A stretch of DNA of 64,000 nt from Rhizobium aethiopicum (GCF_900094625.1 NZ_FMAJ01000015.1:84741-148740), one strand, 5' to 3'. Positions 7,676-15,725 are shown, counted from the stretch's first letter. Numbers and translations are program-made. Notes: generated by a model not told the origin, from the letters alone.

Positions 7676-8141
7676 CTGGGTTTTTCGATTGTCGGCATTC
7701 CGAATCTGGTCGACGCTCGCATGGTCGACATCCGGGCGCTGAGCGCGTGATCGAAGCGGCGAGAGAGCTGCTTGACAGGGATGACCTTGATGAGGTCGAG
7801 GCATATAAACTCGATCATGAGATCGAACGGCTGAGGCTGCGTTTTTGAAGTGGATGAGGCAGTCGGGTCGCTCGTGCGCACGCTCCAACACTGGCCGCAG
7901 GCCGCTCGGGGCCAGGGTTTACAGACCACATTGCACTGATTGCGTGACTTTCACCGCGTCGTTGGCTTACCTAAGTAACTGCTACTGAAGTGTTTTATAG
8001 CGCGCAACTGCGTGTCACGCCGATGTCACGCGACCATGGAAGCAATATATGCTTGAGTGGGTCGCTCAGCGCTTTTCGATTTCGGGGCCGGGGTGCGCTG
8101 AGGAATGAGGGACAGGGCGTTATTATCGTTGGGGCAGCGCG
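7676..8141. other. 466-base gap, possible gene remnant, otherwise nothing recognised
   Basis: No supported full gene. On the + strand a frame running from the end of the DUF883-like gene to 7848 ends in a coding-like stretch (see 7747-7848). The rest (7850-8141) shows no convincing frame, RNA or promoter motif that I can identify. It is somewhat AT-richer around 7960-8060. Confidence 0.4.
7747..7848 (+). CDS. possible 33-aa ORF or gene remnant
   Basis: GTG at 7747, TGA at 7846-7848. The acidic, helical product (VIEAARELLDRDD, then DEVEAYKLDHEIERLRLRF) looks like the C-terminal end of a coiled-coil protein. There is no clear ribosome binding site, and the same frame runs back in a non-protein-like stretch to the previous gene. 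It may be the tail of a decayed gene. Confidence 0.2.
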   Translation: MIEAARELLDRDDLDEVEAYKLDHEIERLRLRF

Positions 8142-8372
8142 ATGACTTTGAGGACCTCCGGGCAGACATCTGAGCCCGATGAATTCGTATTTCCGGTTCA
8201 CACCCGGACGATCGCGAAGATACGCTATGATATTCGCGGTCAAGTCATGACGGTCGTCTATCACGACGGTCGATCGCTTGTGACAACCGGCATACAGGGC
8301 CCGGCGATGCTGAGGATCCTCGCCCAGCGGCCGCTGGAGCGTTCCCCGTTTCTGCTGCAGACGGTCATCTGA
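8142..8372 (+). CDS. small hypothetical protein (76 aa)
   Basis: Unrecognised 76-residue protein. The central part (AKIRYDIRGQVMTVVYHDGR) reads as beta strands of a small globular fold, faintly reminiscent of KTSC-type domains (YD...L.V.F..G), though the match is too weak to assign. There is no signal peptide or membrane segment. The ribosome binding site is poor. It is monocistronic. Confidence 0.5.
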   Translation: MTLRTSGQTSEPDEFVFPVHTRTIAKIRYDIRGQVMTVVYHDGRSLVTTGIQGPAMLRILAQRPLERSPFLLQTVI

Positions 8373-8473
8373 TCGAGAAAATCGGCGCATGCGCAGTTAA
8401 ATCGTCTTCATGATGCATCCATTTCGGAGGAGCTGCGTTCATCCTCGAAAGCCCGACCGTGGAGGGAACGCCG

Positions 8474-8737
8474 ATGAGTTTTCCATCGCCAAAAACCGAA
8501 GCTCCCGCTCAGCGCTTCGAAGAAGCGAGCGCTGCCGCGCGCGAGGCTTTGGAGAGGCTGATTGCCGCCGCCAATGAAGCCGGATGGGGAACCGAGGAAA
8601 TCTCGGTCGCATTCCTTGAGGCGGCGCGATTTTTGAAGGAAGCCAACAGGAAAGATCCCGATCCTGCCGACGATCCCATCATTAGCGACGTGCCGGGCAA
8701 GCGGGAGCAGATTGGCCACGGCGAGCTTTTCGATTAG
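8474..8737 (+). CDS. small helical protein (87 aa)
   Basis: Unrecognised 87-residue acidic, mostly helical protein (RFEEASAAAREALERLIAAA, then an EEISVAFLEAARFLKEA helix) with a disordered tail. The frame opens at GTG 8459, but ATG 8474 has GGAGGGAA at a proper distance and is preferred. Function unknown. Confidence 0.6.
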   Translation: MSFPSPKTEAPAQRFEEASAAAREALERLIAAANEAGWGTEEISVAFLEAARFLKEANRKDPDPADDPIISDVPGKREQIGHGELFD

Positions 8738-8997
8738 ACATCGCCCGGTCCGCTTTAATCACATCCCGGTGAGAAGCCAAGCTCATTACCAAGCCTTGCG
8801 ACCGAGCTGCGTATTGCGAGGCTCCTGCTGACCCGCAGCCGTTCAACGGCAAGGGGAACCGCCAGGGTATGAGACGATGGGCCGTGAGATGGGCTCGCCG
8901 CCGCGTCGGCGACGATCGGGTGGCGATGCAGTGCCCGGCGACGGATCAATTAGAGCCATCAGGCGTTCTGCCGAAAGGAAACAACGGGAGACGCATC
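8738..8997. other. intergenic region, no gene supported
   Basis: The open frame entering from 8869 belongs to the next gene only from 8998, because the upstream part is Arg/Trp-rich and lacks a ribosome binding site. A GGAAC at 8848-8852 is not followed by CGTT at the correct spacing. Nothing else recognised. Confidence 0.4.
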
Positions 8998-9504
8998 ATG
9001 TTCAAGGATCAGGGCGCCGCCTTCGGCCCGGAGAAGAACCGCGGCGATGCCGGCGCTTCAGTGCCGAATGGCGAAGAGCCGACCATCAATCCGGATCTCA
9101 TTCGGCGGGAAGGGTTCGCGAGCGAGGCCGAATACCGGGCCTATTTCGCCACGGTGGATAGGGATGTTTCGGCTCCAGATCGTGTCGAGGAGCCGGTGCG
9201 GATTTCCGAGGAGCACGTTCTGGAAAGCCGGTTGCAGGAACTGCGTTGGGAAGTCGAAAACCTTCGGGCTCGCCTTCATGAAATCAGACATCAGGCCGCG
9301 ACCGTCGTGACCGAAAACGTACGGTGGGCCGATTCCAGCGCCCACGCACAGCTCGGCGATCAACCCTGGCTGAAGCTCGCCGGCGCGATGGCCGGTGCAT
9401 TCGTCATCACCAGGGGCCTCAGGCGCTTGCCTTGGGGAGCCGTGGCGACGACGGCGCTCCCCTTGGCCGTCGCTGCGATGAATCGAAAACTCGCCCGGCG
9501 GTGA
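8998..9504 (+). CDS. hypothetical coiled-coil membrane-anchored protein (168 aa)
   Basis: A disordered N-terminus with EPTINPDLIRREGFASEAEY is followed by a coiled coil (ESRLQELRWEVENLRARLHE) and two short C-terminal apolar segments (LAGAMAGAFVITRG and AVATTALPLAVAAM) ending in basic residues, so a tail-anchored inner-membrane protein is likely. ATG 8998 follows AACGGGAGACGCATC; the longer frame from 8869 is not supported. No family name recognised. Confidence 0.65.
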   Translation: MFKDQGAAFGPEKNRGDAGASVPNGEEPTINPDLIRREGFASEAEYRAYFATVDRDVSAPDRVEEPVRISEEHVLESRLQELRWEVENLRARLHEIRHQAATVVTENVRWADSSAHAQLGDQPWLKLAGAMAGAFVITRGLRRLPWGAVATTALPLAVAAMNRKLARR

Positions 9505-9616
9505 TAGCTGCGAGTGCGGTTCTTGAGATCGCACGCCGGTTTCGTCACCATGGAACCAACGCCATCATCTCGCCGAAGTGTTCGTGGCATCCTATCGTTT
9601 TGAAGGAGAGGCGACC

Positions 9617-9868
9617 ATGGTCAGACATGACGACCGCTACGTAGAGATTACCGCGCGTCTTCGCTCGGTGCGCTCGTTCTGCGACTTCCTCTCGCAAGGC
9701 GGAACAGTTCGTGTCGCTTCGTCGGATGGCGGACCATACAAGGATGTTACCGCGGTGCTGTTGGAGCGGAACCGCAGGGAGGCGGAAGCACTCGCCCGCA
9801 CGCGCAGGCACCTCTATCCCGATCTCGCCGACGAAGAGGTGGCGCCGCCGCTCTATAGCCATCACTGA
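9617..9868 (+). CDS. small hypothetical protein (83 aa)
   Basis: Unrecognised 83-residue basic protein with a repeated Arg-rich helix pattern (LERNRREAEALARTRRHLYP). AAGGAGAG at 9603-9610 stands at the right distance from ATG 9617, which rules out the longer frame from 9578. It is monocistronic, last of the rightward small genes. Confidence 0.6.
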   Translation: MVRHDDRYVEITARLRSVRSFCDFLSQGGTVRVASSDGGPYKDVTAVLLERNRREAEALARTRRHLYPDLADEEVAPPLYSHH

Positions 9869-9898
9869 TCCATCCGCGCTCGTCGTGAGATTGCGACG

Positions 9899-10051
9899 GT
9901 GACGGGAATCCGTCTCAGCAGCGCCAATGCGGCGTGCGTCCGCTTCATCCAGTTGGAACGGATCGATCAGCTACAGGAGCGTTCTGCCGCCGCGGAGCGG
10001 TGGGCGAGATCGTGGAGCTTGCTGGATGGCCACTCAAGCGCAGGCGAGTGA
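9899..10051 (+). CDS. possible 50-aa ORF
   Basis: GTG at 9899 to TGA at 10049-10051, ending exactly where the leftward phosphatase-family gene ends. The product is helical and basic (RFIQLERIDQLQERSAAAER). There is no good ribosome binding site. It could be a small protein or chance; the only support is composition. Confidence 0.22.
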   Translation: MTGIRLSSANAACVRFIQLERIDQLQERSAAAERWARSWSLLDGHSSAGE

Positions 10052-10780
10052 TCAGGAGAAACTGATTTCTGCAATGAGAGGGAGGTGGTCCGAGGCGACC
10101 CTCGTCAGCCGGGTTTCCAGGACCGCCGCCCGTTTGACGATAAGGTCGTCGGTGACAAAGATATGGTCGAGACGCATCAGTGGATAACGGGAGGGGAATG
10201 TCGCTTTCGGCGTCGCATTGCCTGCGAGCTGGGCGTCGGTCAATGACCGCGTGGCAAGCCGGTAGGTCGCCGATGACGGAATGGCGTTGAAATCGCCGCA
10301 GAGAATGCTTGGAACCGGTTCGTCCGAAGAGCCGTGCAGCCACCCGGAATTCAAGAGCGTCGTCATCTGCCGAATACGCTCGCGCCCTCGAAGGCCCAGA
10401 TGTGTATTAACTACCAGCAGCTTCCTGCCGCCAACCAATATTTCGACGGACAACGCCCCTCTGGCTTCGCCGATGGACGGCAGCGGGCCGGCTTTGACCC
10501 TGCCGGTTGGCAACGCGGTGATAATCGCATCGCCATATTGCTCCTCGGCAATCGAGAGCGCCGGGTGAAAATGAGCCTGCATCTTTAGAAGCGAGGCGAT
10601 CGCATGGGCCTGGTCGACGCCGCCGGTCCTACGCCTGAGGACGTCGACCTCCTGCAGTGCGATAATATCGGCTTCAGCCTCGGCAATGACGGAAGCGATC
10701 CGCCCGGGGTCGAGTTTCCGGTCGGTGCCGATGCAGCTATGCACATTATAGGTCAGGAGTTTGATCGATTTATCCGGCAT
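10052..10780 (-). CDS. endonuclease/exonuclease/phosphatase family protein (YbhP-like)
   Basis: The EEP (DNase I/Mg-dependent phosphodiesterase) fold is shown by LTYNVHSC (Asn), IIALQEVD (metal-binding Glu), NTHLGLRGRERI, CGDFNA and the terminal LDHIFV plus ASDHLPLIAEI (catalytic His). The length of 242 residues is complete. It sits beside a YbhN-like and a cardiolipin-synthase-like gene, the same trio as Escherichia coli ybhP-ybhO-ybhN, so a role in phospholipid or envelope metabolism rather than DNA repair is likely (inference from context). Confidence 0.85.
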   Translation of the reverse strand: MPDKSIKLLTYNVHSCIGTDRKLDPGRIASVIAEAEADIIALQEVDVLRRRTGGVDQAHAIASLLKMQAHFHPALSIAEEQYGDAIITALPTGRVKAGPLPSIGEARGALSVEILVGGRKLLVVNTHLGLRGRERIRQMTTLLNSGWLHGSSDEPVPSILCGDFNAIPSSATYRLATRSLTDAQLAGNATPKATFPSRYPLMRLDHIFVTDDLIVKRAAVLETRLTRVASDHLPLIAEISFS

Positions 10781-10832
10781 AGGCCCACTGAAGCTGATCT
10801 CCCCTCGAGAGGCAGGACTCGTTCTCCCGGAG

Positions 10833-10857
10833 GGAACACAGAACTCTTTTGATCGTT
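10833..10857 (+). promoter_or_regulatory. EcfG-type general stress promoter
   Basis: GGAAC at 10833-10837, exactly 16 bases, CGTT at 10854-10857: a perfect consensus, 44 bases ahead of the YbhN-like start at 10902. Confidence 0.8.
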
Positions 10858-10901
10858 CCAGATGATCGAGCCGTGGCGCTCACCTCGGAAACGGACAATC
10901 G

Positions 10902-11861
10902 ATGAGTCTGAAACGCATACTCCTGAATGGGCTGCTCGTTGCCGCACTTTGTATCGCGGGCTTTCTTCTCTATCGGATCTTCCGCCAGTACAGCATGGAG
11001 CAGATCGTCCAATCGGTCCGCAGCATACCTTTTGCAACCTTCTGCACCGCACTTCTCTTTGCGGCAGCGTCCTATCTGTGCCTGAGCTGTTTCGACTTCC
11101 TGGCGATCCGTTCTCTCGGAAAATCCTTGCCTTACCGGAAGGTCCTGCTCGCCTCTTTCATCAGCCTGTCGCTCGGCCACAATATCGGATTTGCGGGGCT
11201 GAGCAGCGGCGCCTTCCGCTATCGCTTCTATTTCCGCTGGGGGCTGACGACGGAGGACGTGGCGAAGATTATCCTGTTTTGCGGCGTCACCGTCGGGCTC
11301 GGCCTTATCACACTCAGTGGCATTGCGCTGGTCGTCAATCCGGATGATGCCGCGCGGCTGCTGCAACTCGATGCGGCCAGAACCCGGCTCTTCGGCCTGT
11401 CGGCGCTGCTCGTTCCGGTCGTCTATGCAAGCCTCGCGTTCTTCATTCGCGGTAAGTTGCGGCTGTGGCGCTGGTCGTTTCAGCTGCCTCGGTTTCCGTT
11501 TGCGGTTGCCCAAGTCGGGGTAGGCACAATCAACTTCACGCTGGTTTCCGCTTGTTTGCACCAGATGCTGTCTGTCTTCGGCGACCTCGCCTTCTTCAGG
11601 TCGGTCACGGCCTATGTGCTCGCTAATTCGGCAATCCTCGCAACGCATATTCCAGGGGGGCTCGGTGTGCTGGAGGCAACCGTTTCCTATGTCGTGCCGC
11701 AGCAGGCATCGATCGGGGCGTTGATTGCCTTCCGCTGCGCGTATTTCTTCATTCCGCTGGCACTCGGCGTGACGCTTCTCCTTGTCAGCGAAATCGTCTT
11801 CCGACGATCACGCCGCGCGGACGAAGAGGCGGACGAGCGCGCCGAGGCCCAGTCGGTGTAG
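10902..11861 (+). CDS. YbhN/UPF0104-family integral membrane protein
   Basis: Member of the lysylphosphatidylglycerol synthase TM-region (UPF0104/YbhN) family: about eight transmembrane helices, the first at residues 3-25, with GLSSGAFRYRFYFRWGL and HIPGGLGVLEA as family motifs. It lacks the C-terminal aminoacyl-transfer domain of MprF, so it is not a lysyl transferase; proteins of this shape are proposed lipid translocases or modulators. It is headed by an exact EcfG-type promoter. Its last 54 bases overlap, antiparallel, the end of the phospholipase D gene. Confidence 0.85.
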   Translation: MSLKRILLNGLLVAALCIAGFLLYRIFRQYSMEQIVQSVRSIPFATFCTALLFAAASYLCLSCFDFLAIRSLGKSLPYRKVLLASFISLSLGHNIGFAGLSSGAFRYRFYFRWGLTTEDVAKIILFCGVTVGLGLITLSGIALVVNPDDAARLLQLDAARTRLFGLSALLVPVVYASLAFFIRGKLRLWRWSFQLPRFPFAVAQVGVGTINFTLVSACLHQMLSVFGDLAFFRSVTAYVLANSAILATHIPGGLGVLEATVSYVVPQQASIGALIAFRCAYFFIPLALGVTLLLVSEIVFRRSRRADEEADERAEAQSV

Positions 11862-13328
11862 GGGCAGGAAAGGCCGAGCCGGGTCGAAGATCGCGGTGCC
11901 GGTGATCGGCGAGATGCTGCCGGACAGCGCGACGGCGAATTCCCTGAGACCCCGCGGCCTGTCATTCAGCGCGTCGACCGCTGCGATGACTGAGCCGCTT
12001 TGTGCATAGGCCGCGGCAAAGGTCTCGGGAGCCACTCCGAGATATTCCGCCAGCAGGCGATTGCGCAGGTCGGCGATTGCGTGACGATGCTCGCCGTTTT
12101 CAGCTTCGAACAGCAGATCGCATTCTGAATCAAGCCCTTCCGAGCGATTGTTAAGATTGGAAGAGCCGATGCGAACCAGCTCGTCGTCGGCGATCATCAG
12201 TTTGGAATGGATCAGCACCTCGACCTCGTTGTCCGCCTGCAATGGCGACCCAGGCTTTTTTCGCCCGGGCACGACGGGATAGTAGACCCGCAGGCGGTCG
12301 GCGCGATCGGCGCGTTTGAGGCGGCGGATGACACGGTCGCGATTGCTGCCCATGACGAGCTTTTCGATCAGCCCGTGAGAGCTGCGCGTGCAGATGGCGA
12401 CGACCTCCGGTCCGTCTTCCTCTTGCAACCGAGCGGCGATGGCGTCGGCGACGCGGAAGGAGGCTAGATATTGGGCCTCGATATAGAGATGACGCCGGGC
12501 GCGGGCGATGATGTCAAGGGTTGAGGCAATGCCGTCGCCGATTCCGGGGCGCCAGGTGGTGGCTGGCTCAGTCAGGGCGAAAGCGACAGGGATCTCCCGC
12601 AGCGAGACCGAAAGATCGTCCGGCCAGGCGAAGGGCATGCTCGCGGCAAGCGGCAGATGCTTTTCGCCGGTGGCGTTTTCCCAGCGCCGCCTGGCAATGT
12701 CACCGATCAGCCGGGCGGCATCACCCGTCACCATCGCCTGCACGTCGTGCAGCGGATCGTAGGGGGTCCCCTCGGGGTCGCGCCGCAGCCTGTCCTTGGG
12801 GCGATGCCGCCTGGTATCCCATCGCCGCGACGTCAGGTCTATGCCGCCGATAAAGGCGACCGCGTCATCGATGCAGACGAGTTTTTGATGATGACAGCCG
12901 CGGATCGCGCCCTGTAGGTCGAAACGCAGATCGATCCTGGCATTCCTGGGGAAATTCTTCTTCCGAAGCAGATCAATCGATTTGTCCGAATAAATCGGCC
13001 CGAGCGCCCAAATAAGGATGCGTATTTCAAGCTCGGGGTTTTCCGCTGCCAGCGCATGCAGCAGGTCGGCCAAGGTTTCTTCAGACTTTTCAGGCTCCAT
13101 CCGAATATTAGGGTGGAAGTCCCATCCAACGATCCACACGCTGCGGCGGGCCTGTCGCAAAGCCCGCGAGACTTCTGCAAAATATTTGTTGCCATTGATC
13201 AAGAAAGCGGCTTTTTCCGCGCGTCCATGCAGCCGCAATGCCGTGCTTCCCTCTTTTTCGTCGCTTGGATGTTGCGCTTTTGTTCGTGTCAGGTACGGTT
13301 GATTGGATATGCTTTCGAATGCGGTCAT
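11808..13328 (-). CDS. phospholipase D-family protein, cardiolipin synthase-like
   Basis: Two HKD motifs: CHHQKLVCIDDAVAFIGGID and IHSKLMIADDELVRIGSSN, typical of PLD-superfamily transphosphatidylases such as ClsB/YbhO. It probably joins phospholipids to make cardiolipin or a related lipid at the inner membrane. There are no N-terminal transmembrane helices, unlike ClsA. The frame opens at GTG 13373, but that codon lies inside an exact EcfG-type promoter (13357-13381), so ATG 13328 (506 residues, GAGG upstream) is chosen. It is adjacent to YbhN- and YbhP-like genes. Confidence 0.85.
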   Translation of the reverse strand: MTAFESISNQPYLTRTKAQHPSDEKEGSTALRLHGRAEKAAFLINGNKYFAEVSRALRQARRSVWIVGWDFHPNIRMEPEKSEETLADLLHALAAENPELEIRILIWALGPIYSDKSIDLLRKKNFPRNARIDLRFDLQGAIRGCHHQKLVCIDDAVAFIGGIDLTSRRWDTRRHRPKDRLRRDPEGTPYDPLHDVQAMVTGDAARLIGDIARRRWENATGEKHLPLAASMPFAWPDDLSVSLREIPVAFALTEPATTWRPGIGDGIASTLDIIARARRHLYIEAQYLASFRVADAIAARLQEEDGPEVVAICTRSSHGLIEKLVMGSNRDRVIRRLKRADRADRLRVYYPVVPGRKKPGSPLQADNEVEVLIHSKLMIADDELVRIGSSNLNNRSEGLDSECDLLFEAENGEHRHAIADLRNRLLAEYLGVAPETFAAAYAQSGSVIAAVDALNDRPRGLREFAVALSGSISPITGTAIFDPARPFLPLHRLGLGALVRLFVRAA

Positions 13329-13356
13329 GTTTGCCTCGGCCGTTTGACTGAAAGCA

Positions 13357-13381
13357 AACGCCTGGAATTTCACAGGGTTCC
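13357..13381 (-). promoter_or_regulatory. EcfG-type general stress promoter
   Basis: On the minus strand GGAAC (13381-13377), 16 bases, CGTT (13360-13357): a perfect consensus, 28 bases from the ATG at 13328. It overlaps the alternative GTG start at 13373 and therefore argues against that start. Confidence 0.8.
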
Positions 13382-13430
13382 CGATCGATCAGCGCTCCGG
13401 CGTCCTGTGTGCACGATATAAGGAAACAGG

Positions 13431-14681
13431 ATGTCACAACGAGCAGGCAGCGCCGACCTTCCCCTTCACGGGGGACGCGTGCCGCATTGGCTCGGCGACC
13501 GGATGACGCGGCTGGGAACGCTGATCACCGAGGCAATCATCCATCACTACGGTCGCGACGAATTCCTGCGCCGGCTCGCCCACCCTTTCTGGTTCCAGTC
13601 CTTCGGCGCGGTCATGGGCATGGACTGGCATTCCTCCGGGATCACGACCAGCGTTCTCGGTGCGCTGAAGCGAGGGCTGAAGCCGCGCGCTGGCGAACTG
13701 GGCCTGCATGTCTGCGGCGGCCGAGGCACGCATTCGCGCAAGACCCCGCAGGAGCTCGTTTCGATCGGCGAACGCGTCGGCCTCGACGGGGAGGGGCTGG
13801 CGACGACGAGCCGCCTCATCGCCAAGGTCGACAGCGCCGCGCTTCAGGATGGCTTCGACCTTTATCTCCACGGCTTCATCGTCGCCGATGACGGTCATTG
13901 GGTGGTGGTGCAGCAGGGCATGAACGGCGACCGGCGGCAGGCCCGGCGCTATCACTGGCTCTCCGAAGGGCTGGAAAGCTTCGTCGACTCGCCGCATGCG
14001 GCAATCGAAGGCAGGAGCCAGGGTGAGATCGTCAATCTCGCCGATAAACGCGCCGAGCGCTCGCGGCGTGGCCAGCTCGACCTTCTGGCAACGCTGGGCC
14101 CCGACCGGATCGTTCGAGAAGCCGCGGCACTGCTGCGCGCCGAAGAGCCGGCGCCCGAACCCGCCGAACAGCCGCTGCTGCCGCATCTCATCATGCCCGC
14201 CCATCACGATGTGCGGGAGAGCGACGTGAACATGCGCCGCCTGCACGGAAATCTGGCTGCCGCGGTTGACCGCGGGCCGACGGATTTCCAGGAACTGCTG
14301 CTCGTTCCCGGCGTCGGCGCCCGGACGGTGAAGGCGCTGGCGATGGTGGCTGAGGTCGTGCACGGCGCGCCCTGTCGTTTTTCCGATCCGGCGCGCTTCT
14401 CCATCGCGCACGGCGGCAAGGACCGCCATCCGTTCCCGGTGCCGCTCAAGGTCTATGACGAGACGATCGGGGTGATGAAGTCGGCCGTGCGCAAGGGCAA
14501 GCTCGGACGTGAGGAGGAGTTGCAGGCGCTGAAGCGCCTGGACGAGCAATCCCGGCAGATGGAGCGCTACGTCACCGGCCCCGACCTCAAGGAGATCATC
14601 GCCGGCGAATTTCGCCAATCCGCCGATTTCGGCGGCCGCAGCGTCTTCGGCTGGGAGCCGCCTGCGGCGGCTGACGATTAG
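13431..14681 (+). CDS. DUF763 domain protein
   Basis: DUF763 family, function unestablished. The N-terminal half carries the family signature (ADLPLHGGRVPHWLGDRMTRLG, then HHYGRDEFLRRLAHPFWFQSFG, FGAVMGMDWHSSGITTSV, LHVCGGRGTHSRKTP). A helix-hairpin-helix-like motif (LLLVPGVGARTVKALAMVA, about residues 288-306) suggests DNA binding. 416 residues, full length. AAGGAAACAGG precedes the ATG. It is divergent from the stress-promoted phospholipase D gene with about 50 bases between its ATG and that promoter, so it could belong to the same stress set. Confidence 0.85.
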   Translation: MSQRAGSADLPLHGGRVPHWLGDRMTRLGTLITEAIIHHYGRDEFLRRLAHPFWFQSFGAVMGMDWHSSGITTSVLGALKRGLKPRAGELGLHVCGGRGTHSRKTPQELVSIGERVGLDGEGLATTSRLIAKVDSAALQDGFDLYLHGFIVADDGHWVVVQQGMNGDRRQARRYHWLSEGLESFVDSPHAAIEGRSQGEIVNLADKRAERSRRGQLDLLATLGPDRIVREAAALLRAEEPAPEPAEQPLLPHLIMPAHHDVRESDVNMRRLHGNLAAAVDRGPTDFQELLLVPGVGARTVKALAMVAEVVHGAPCRFSDPARFSIAHGGKDRHPFPVPLKVYDETIGVMKSAVRKGKLGREEELQALKRLDEQSRQMERYVTGPDLKEIIAGEFRQSADFGGRSVFGWEPPAAADD

Positions 14682-14684
14682 CTT

Positions 14685-15602
14685 TCAATGGCCGTCGGGC
14701 GGGACGGCTTCGGCCGGAACCGTGTCCTTCAGGTTCTTCCGGTGGAAGATGAAAAGGCCGGCAAAGACGATGATTGCGGCGCCGATCACGATCTGGGTGT
14801 CGGGAATATCATTGAAGAAGATGTAGCCCAGCACGATCGCCCAGAGCAGCAGCGTATATTGCAGCGGCGCCAGCAGCGATGCCGGCGCGAGCTTGAGCGA
14901 GCGGGTGATCAGCAGATGCGCGCAGGTGGCGACGATGCCGAGCAGCAGCATGCCGGCCCAATCGACGGATGTTGCCGGCTGCCAGTTGCCGATGCTGAGT
15001 ATGATGCCTGTCAGGAGTGCGGCGACCGTCTGCCAGGTTACCAGCGTCGTGTCGCTGGTCGAGCGCAGGTACCGGCTCATCACCAGTGACAGCGCAAAGG
15101 AAAAGCTGCCGGCGAGGCCGAAGAGCGACGGAAGCGACAGCATCGCCGTCGACGGACGCAGCGCGATGACGACGCCGGCGAAGCCGACCAGAACGGCGAG
15201 CCAACGGCGCCAGCCGATCTTTTCCCCGAGAAAGAAATGCGAGAGCGCCGCAATGTAGATCGGCCCGGCCATGTAGAAGGTCATGACGTCGGCGAGCGGC
15301 AGATAGGCGACGGCGGCGTAGAAAAGCGCGACATCGGCCGTCGCCATGACGACCCGCATGCAGTGCAAGCCTTTCTGCTCGACGCGGAAGAGGGCCAGCG
15401 GCCCTTGCCGTAGGATCATCGGCCCGAGCACGATGAAGGCGCCCACCGAACGGATCACCAATACCTGACCGACGGCGAAGCTCGCCATCAACCACTTGCC
15501 CATAGCATCGTTGAGCGCAAACAGGAGATCGCCAAGCAGCATCAGCACAACGCCCGTCACGATCAGGTTTCCGGCATTGGCAGCGGCCGTGGTGGTCTTC
15601 AT
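14685..15602 (-). CDS. EamA/DMT-superfamily transporter
   Basis: About ten transmembrane segments in two EamA repeats, 305 residues; ends in a His-containing cytoplasmic tail. Such proteins usually export metabolites or amino acids; the substrate cannot be told here. ATG 15602 is chosen over the frame opening at 15683 because AAGG stands eight bases ahead and because an intrinsic terminator (15612-15637) lies immediately upstream on the same strand. It is convergent with the DUF763 gene, 3 bases apart. Confidence 0.85.
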   Translation of the reverse strand: MKTTTAAANAGNLIVTGVVLMLLGDLLFALNDAMGKWLMASFAVGQVLVIRSVGAFIVLGPMILRQGPLALFRVEQKGLHCMRVVMATADVALFYAAVAYLPLADVMTFYMAGPIYIAALSHFFLGEKIGWRRWLAVLVGFAGVVIALRPSTAMLSLPSLFGLAGSFSFALSLVMSRYLRSTSDTTLVTWQTVAALLTGIILSIGNWQPATSVDWAGMLLLGIVATCAHLLITRSLKLAPASLLAPLQYTLLLWAIVLGYIFFNDIPDTQIVIGAAIIVFAGLFIFHRKNLKDTVPAEAVPPDGH

Positions 15603-15611
15603 CTCTCGCAT

Positions 15612-15637
15612 CCTTAAAAAAAACGGCCGCGCATGCG
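15612..15637 (-). terminator. intrinsic terminator just upstream of the EamA start (attenuator candidate)
   Basis: The 18-base perfect palindrome GGCCGCGCATGCGCGGCC is followed, on the minus strand, by an uninterrupted run of eight T. The run ends at the AAGG that serves as ribosome binding site of the EamA gene. Transcription into that gene from upstream must pass it. A potential leader peptide frame begins with ATG at 15717 on the same strand and covers the hairpin. Attenuation is inference. Confidence 0.65.
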
Positions 15638-15702
15638 CGGCCAAGTGCGGCTTCGGTCTTAACGCCGCCGATGTCAAGCGCACCAGGCGACGCCTTGAGA
15701 TC

Positions 15703-15725
15703 TGAAATATATTTCATTGTATGAA
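15703..15725. promoter_or_regulatory. overlapping palindromes in the divergent EamA / sugar-operon region
   Basis: TGAAATATATTTCA (15703-15716) is a perfect 14-base palindrome, overlapped by TTCAT-TGT-ATGAA (15713-15725). Both lie in the only AT-rich stretch between the divergent EamA gene and the sugar operon, just ahead of a TTGACA (15731-15736). They are good operator candidates for the SorC-type regulator encoded at 19523 or for a regulator of the EamA gene. Confidence 0.5.

Noticed and set aside
9956..9984. EcfG promoter upstream of the EEP region
   Set aside because: GGAAC to CGTT spacing is 20 bases.
13434..14618. 394-residue minus-strand frame opposite the DUF763 gene
   Set aside because: Antisense shadow; family motifs are all on the + strand.
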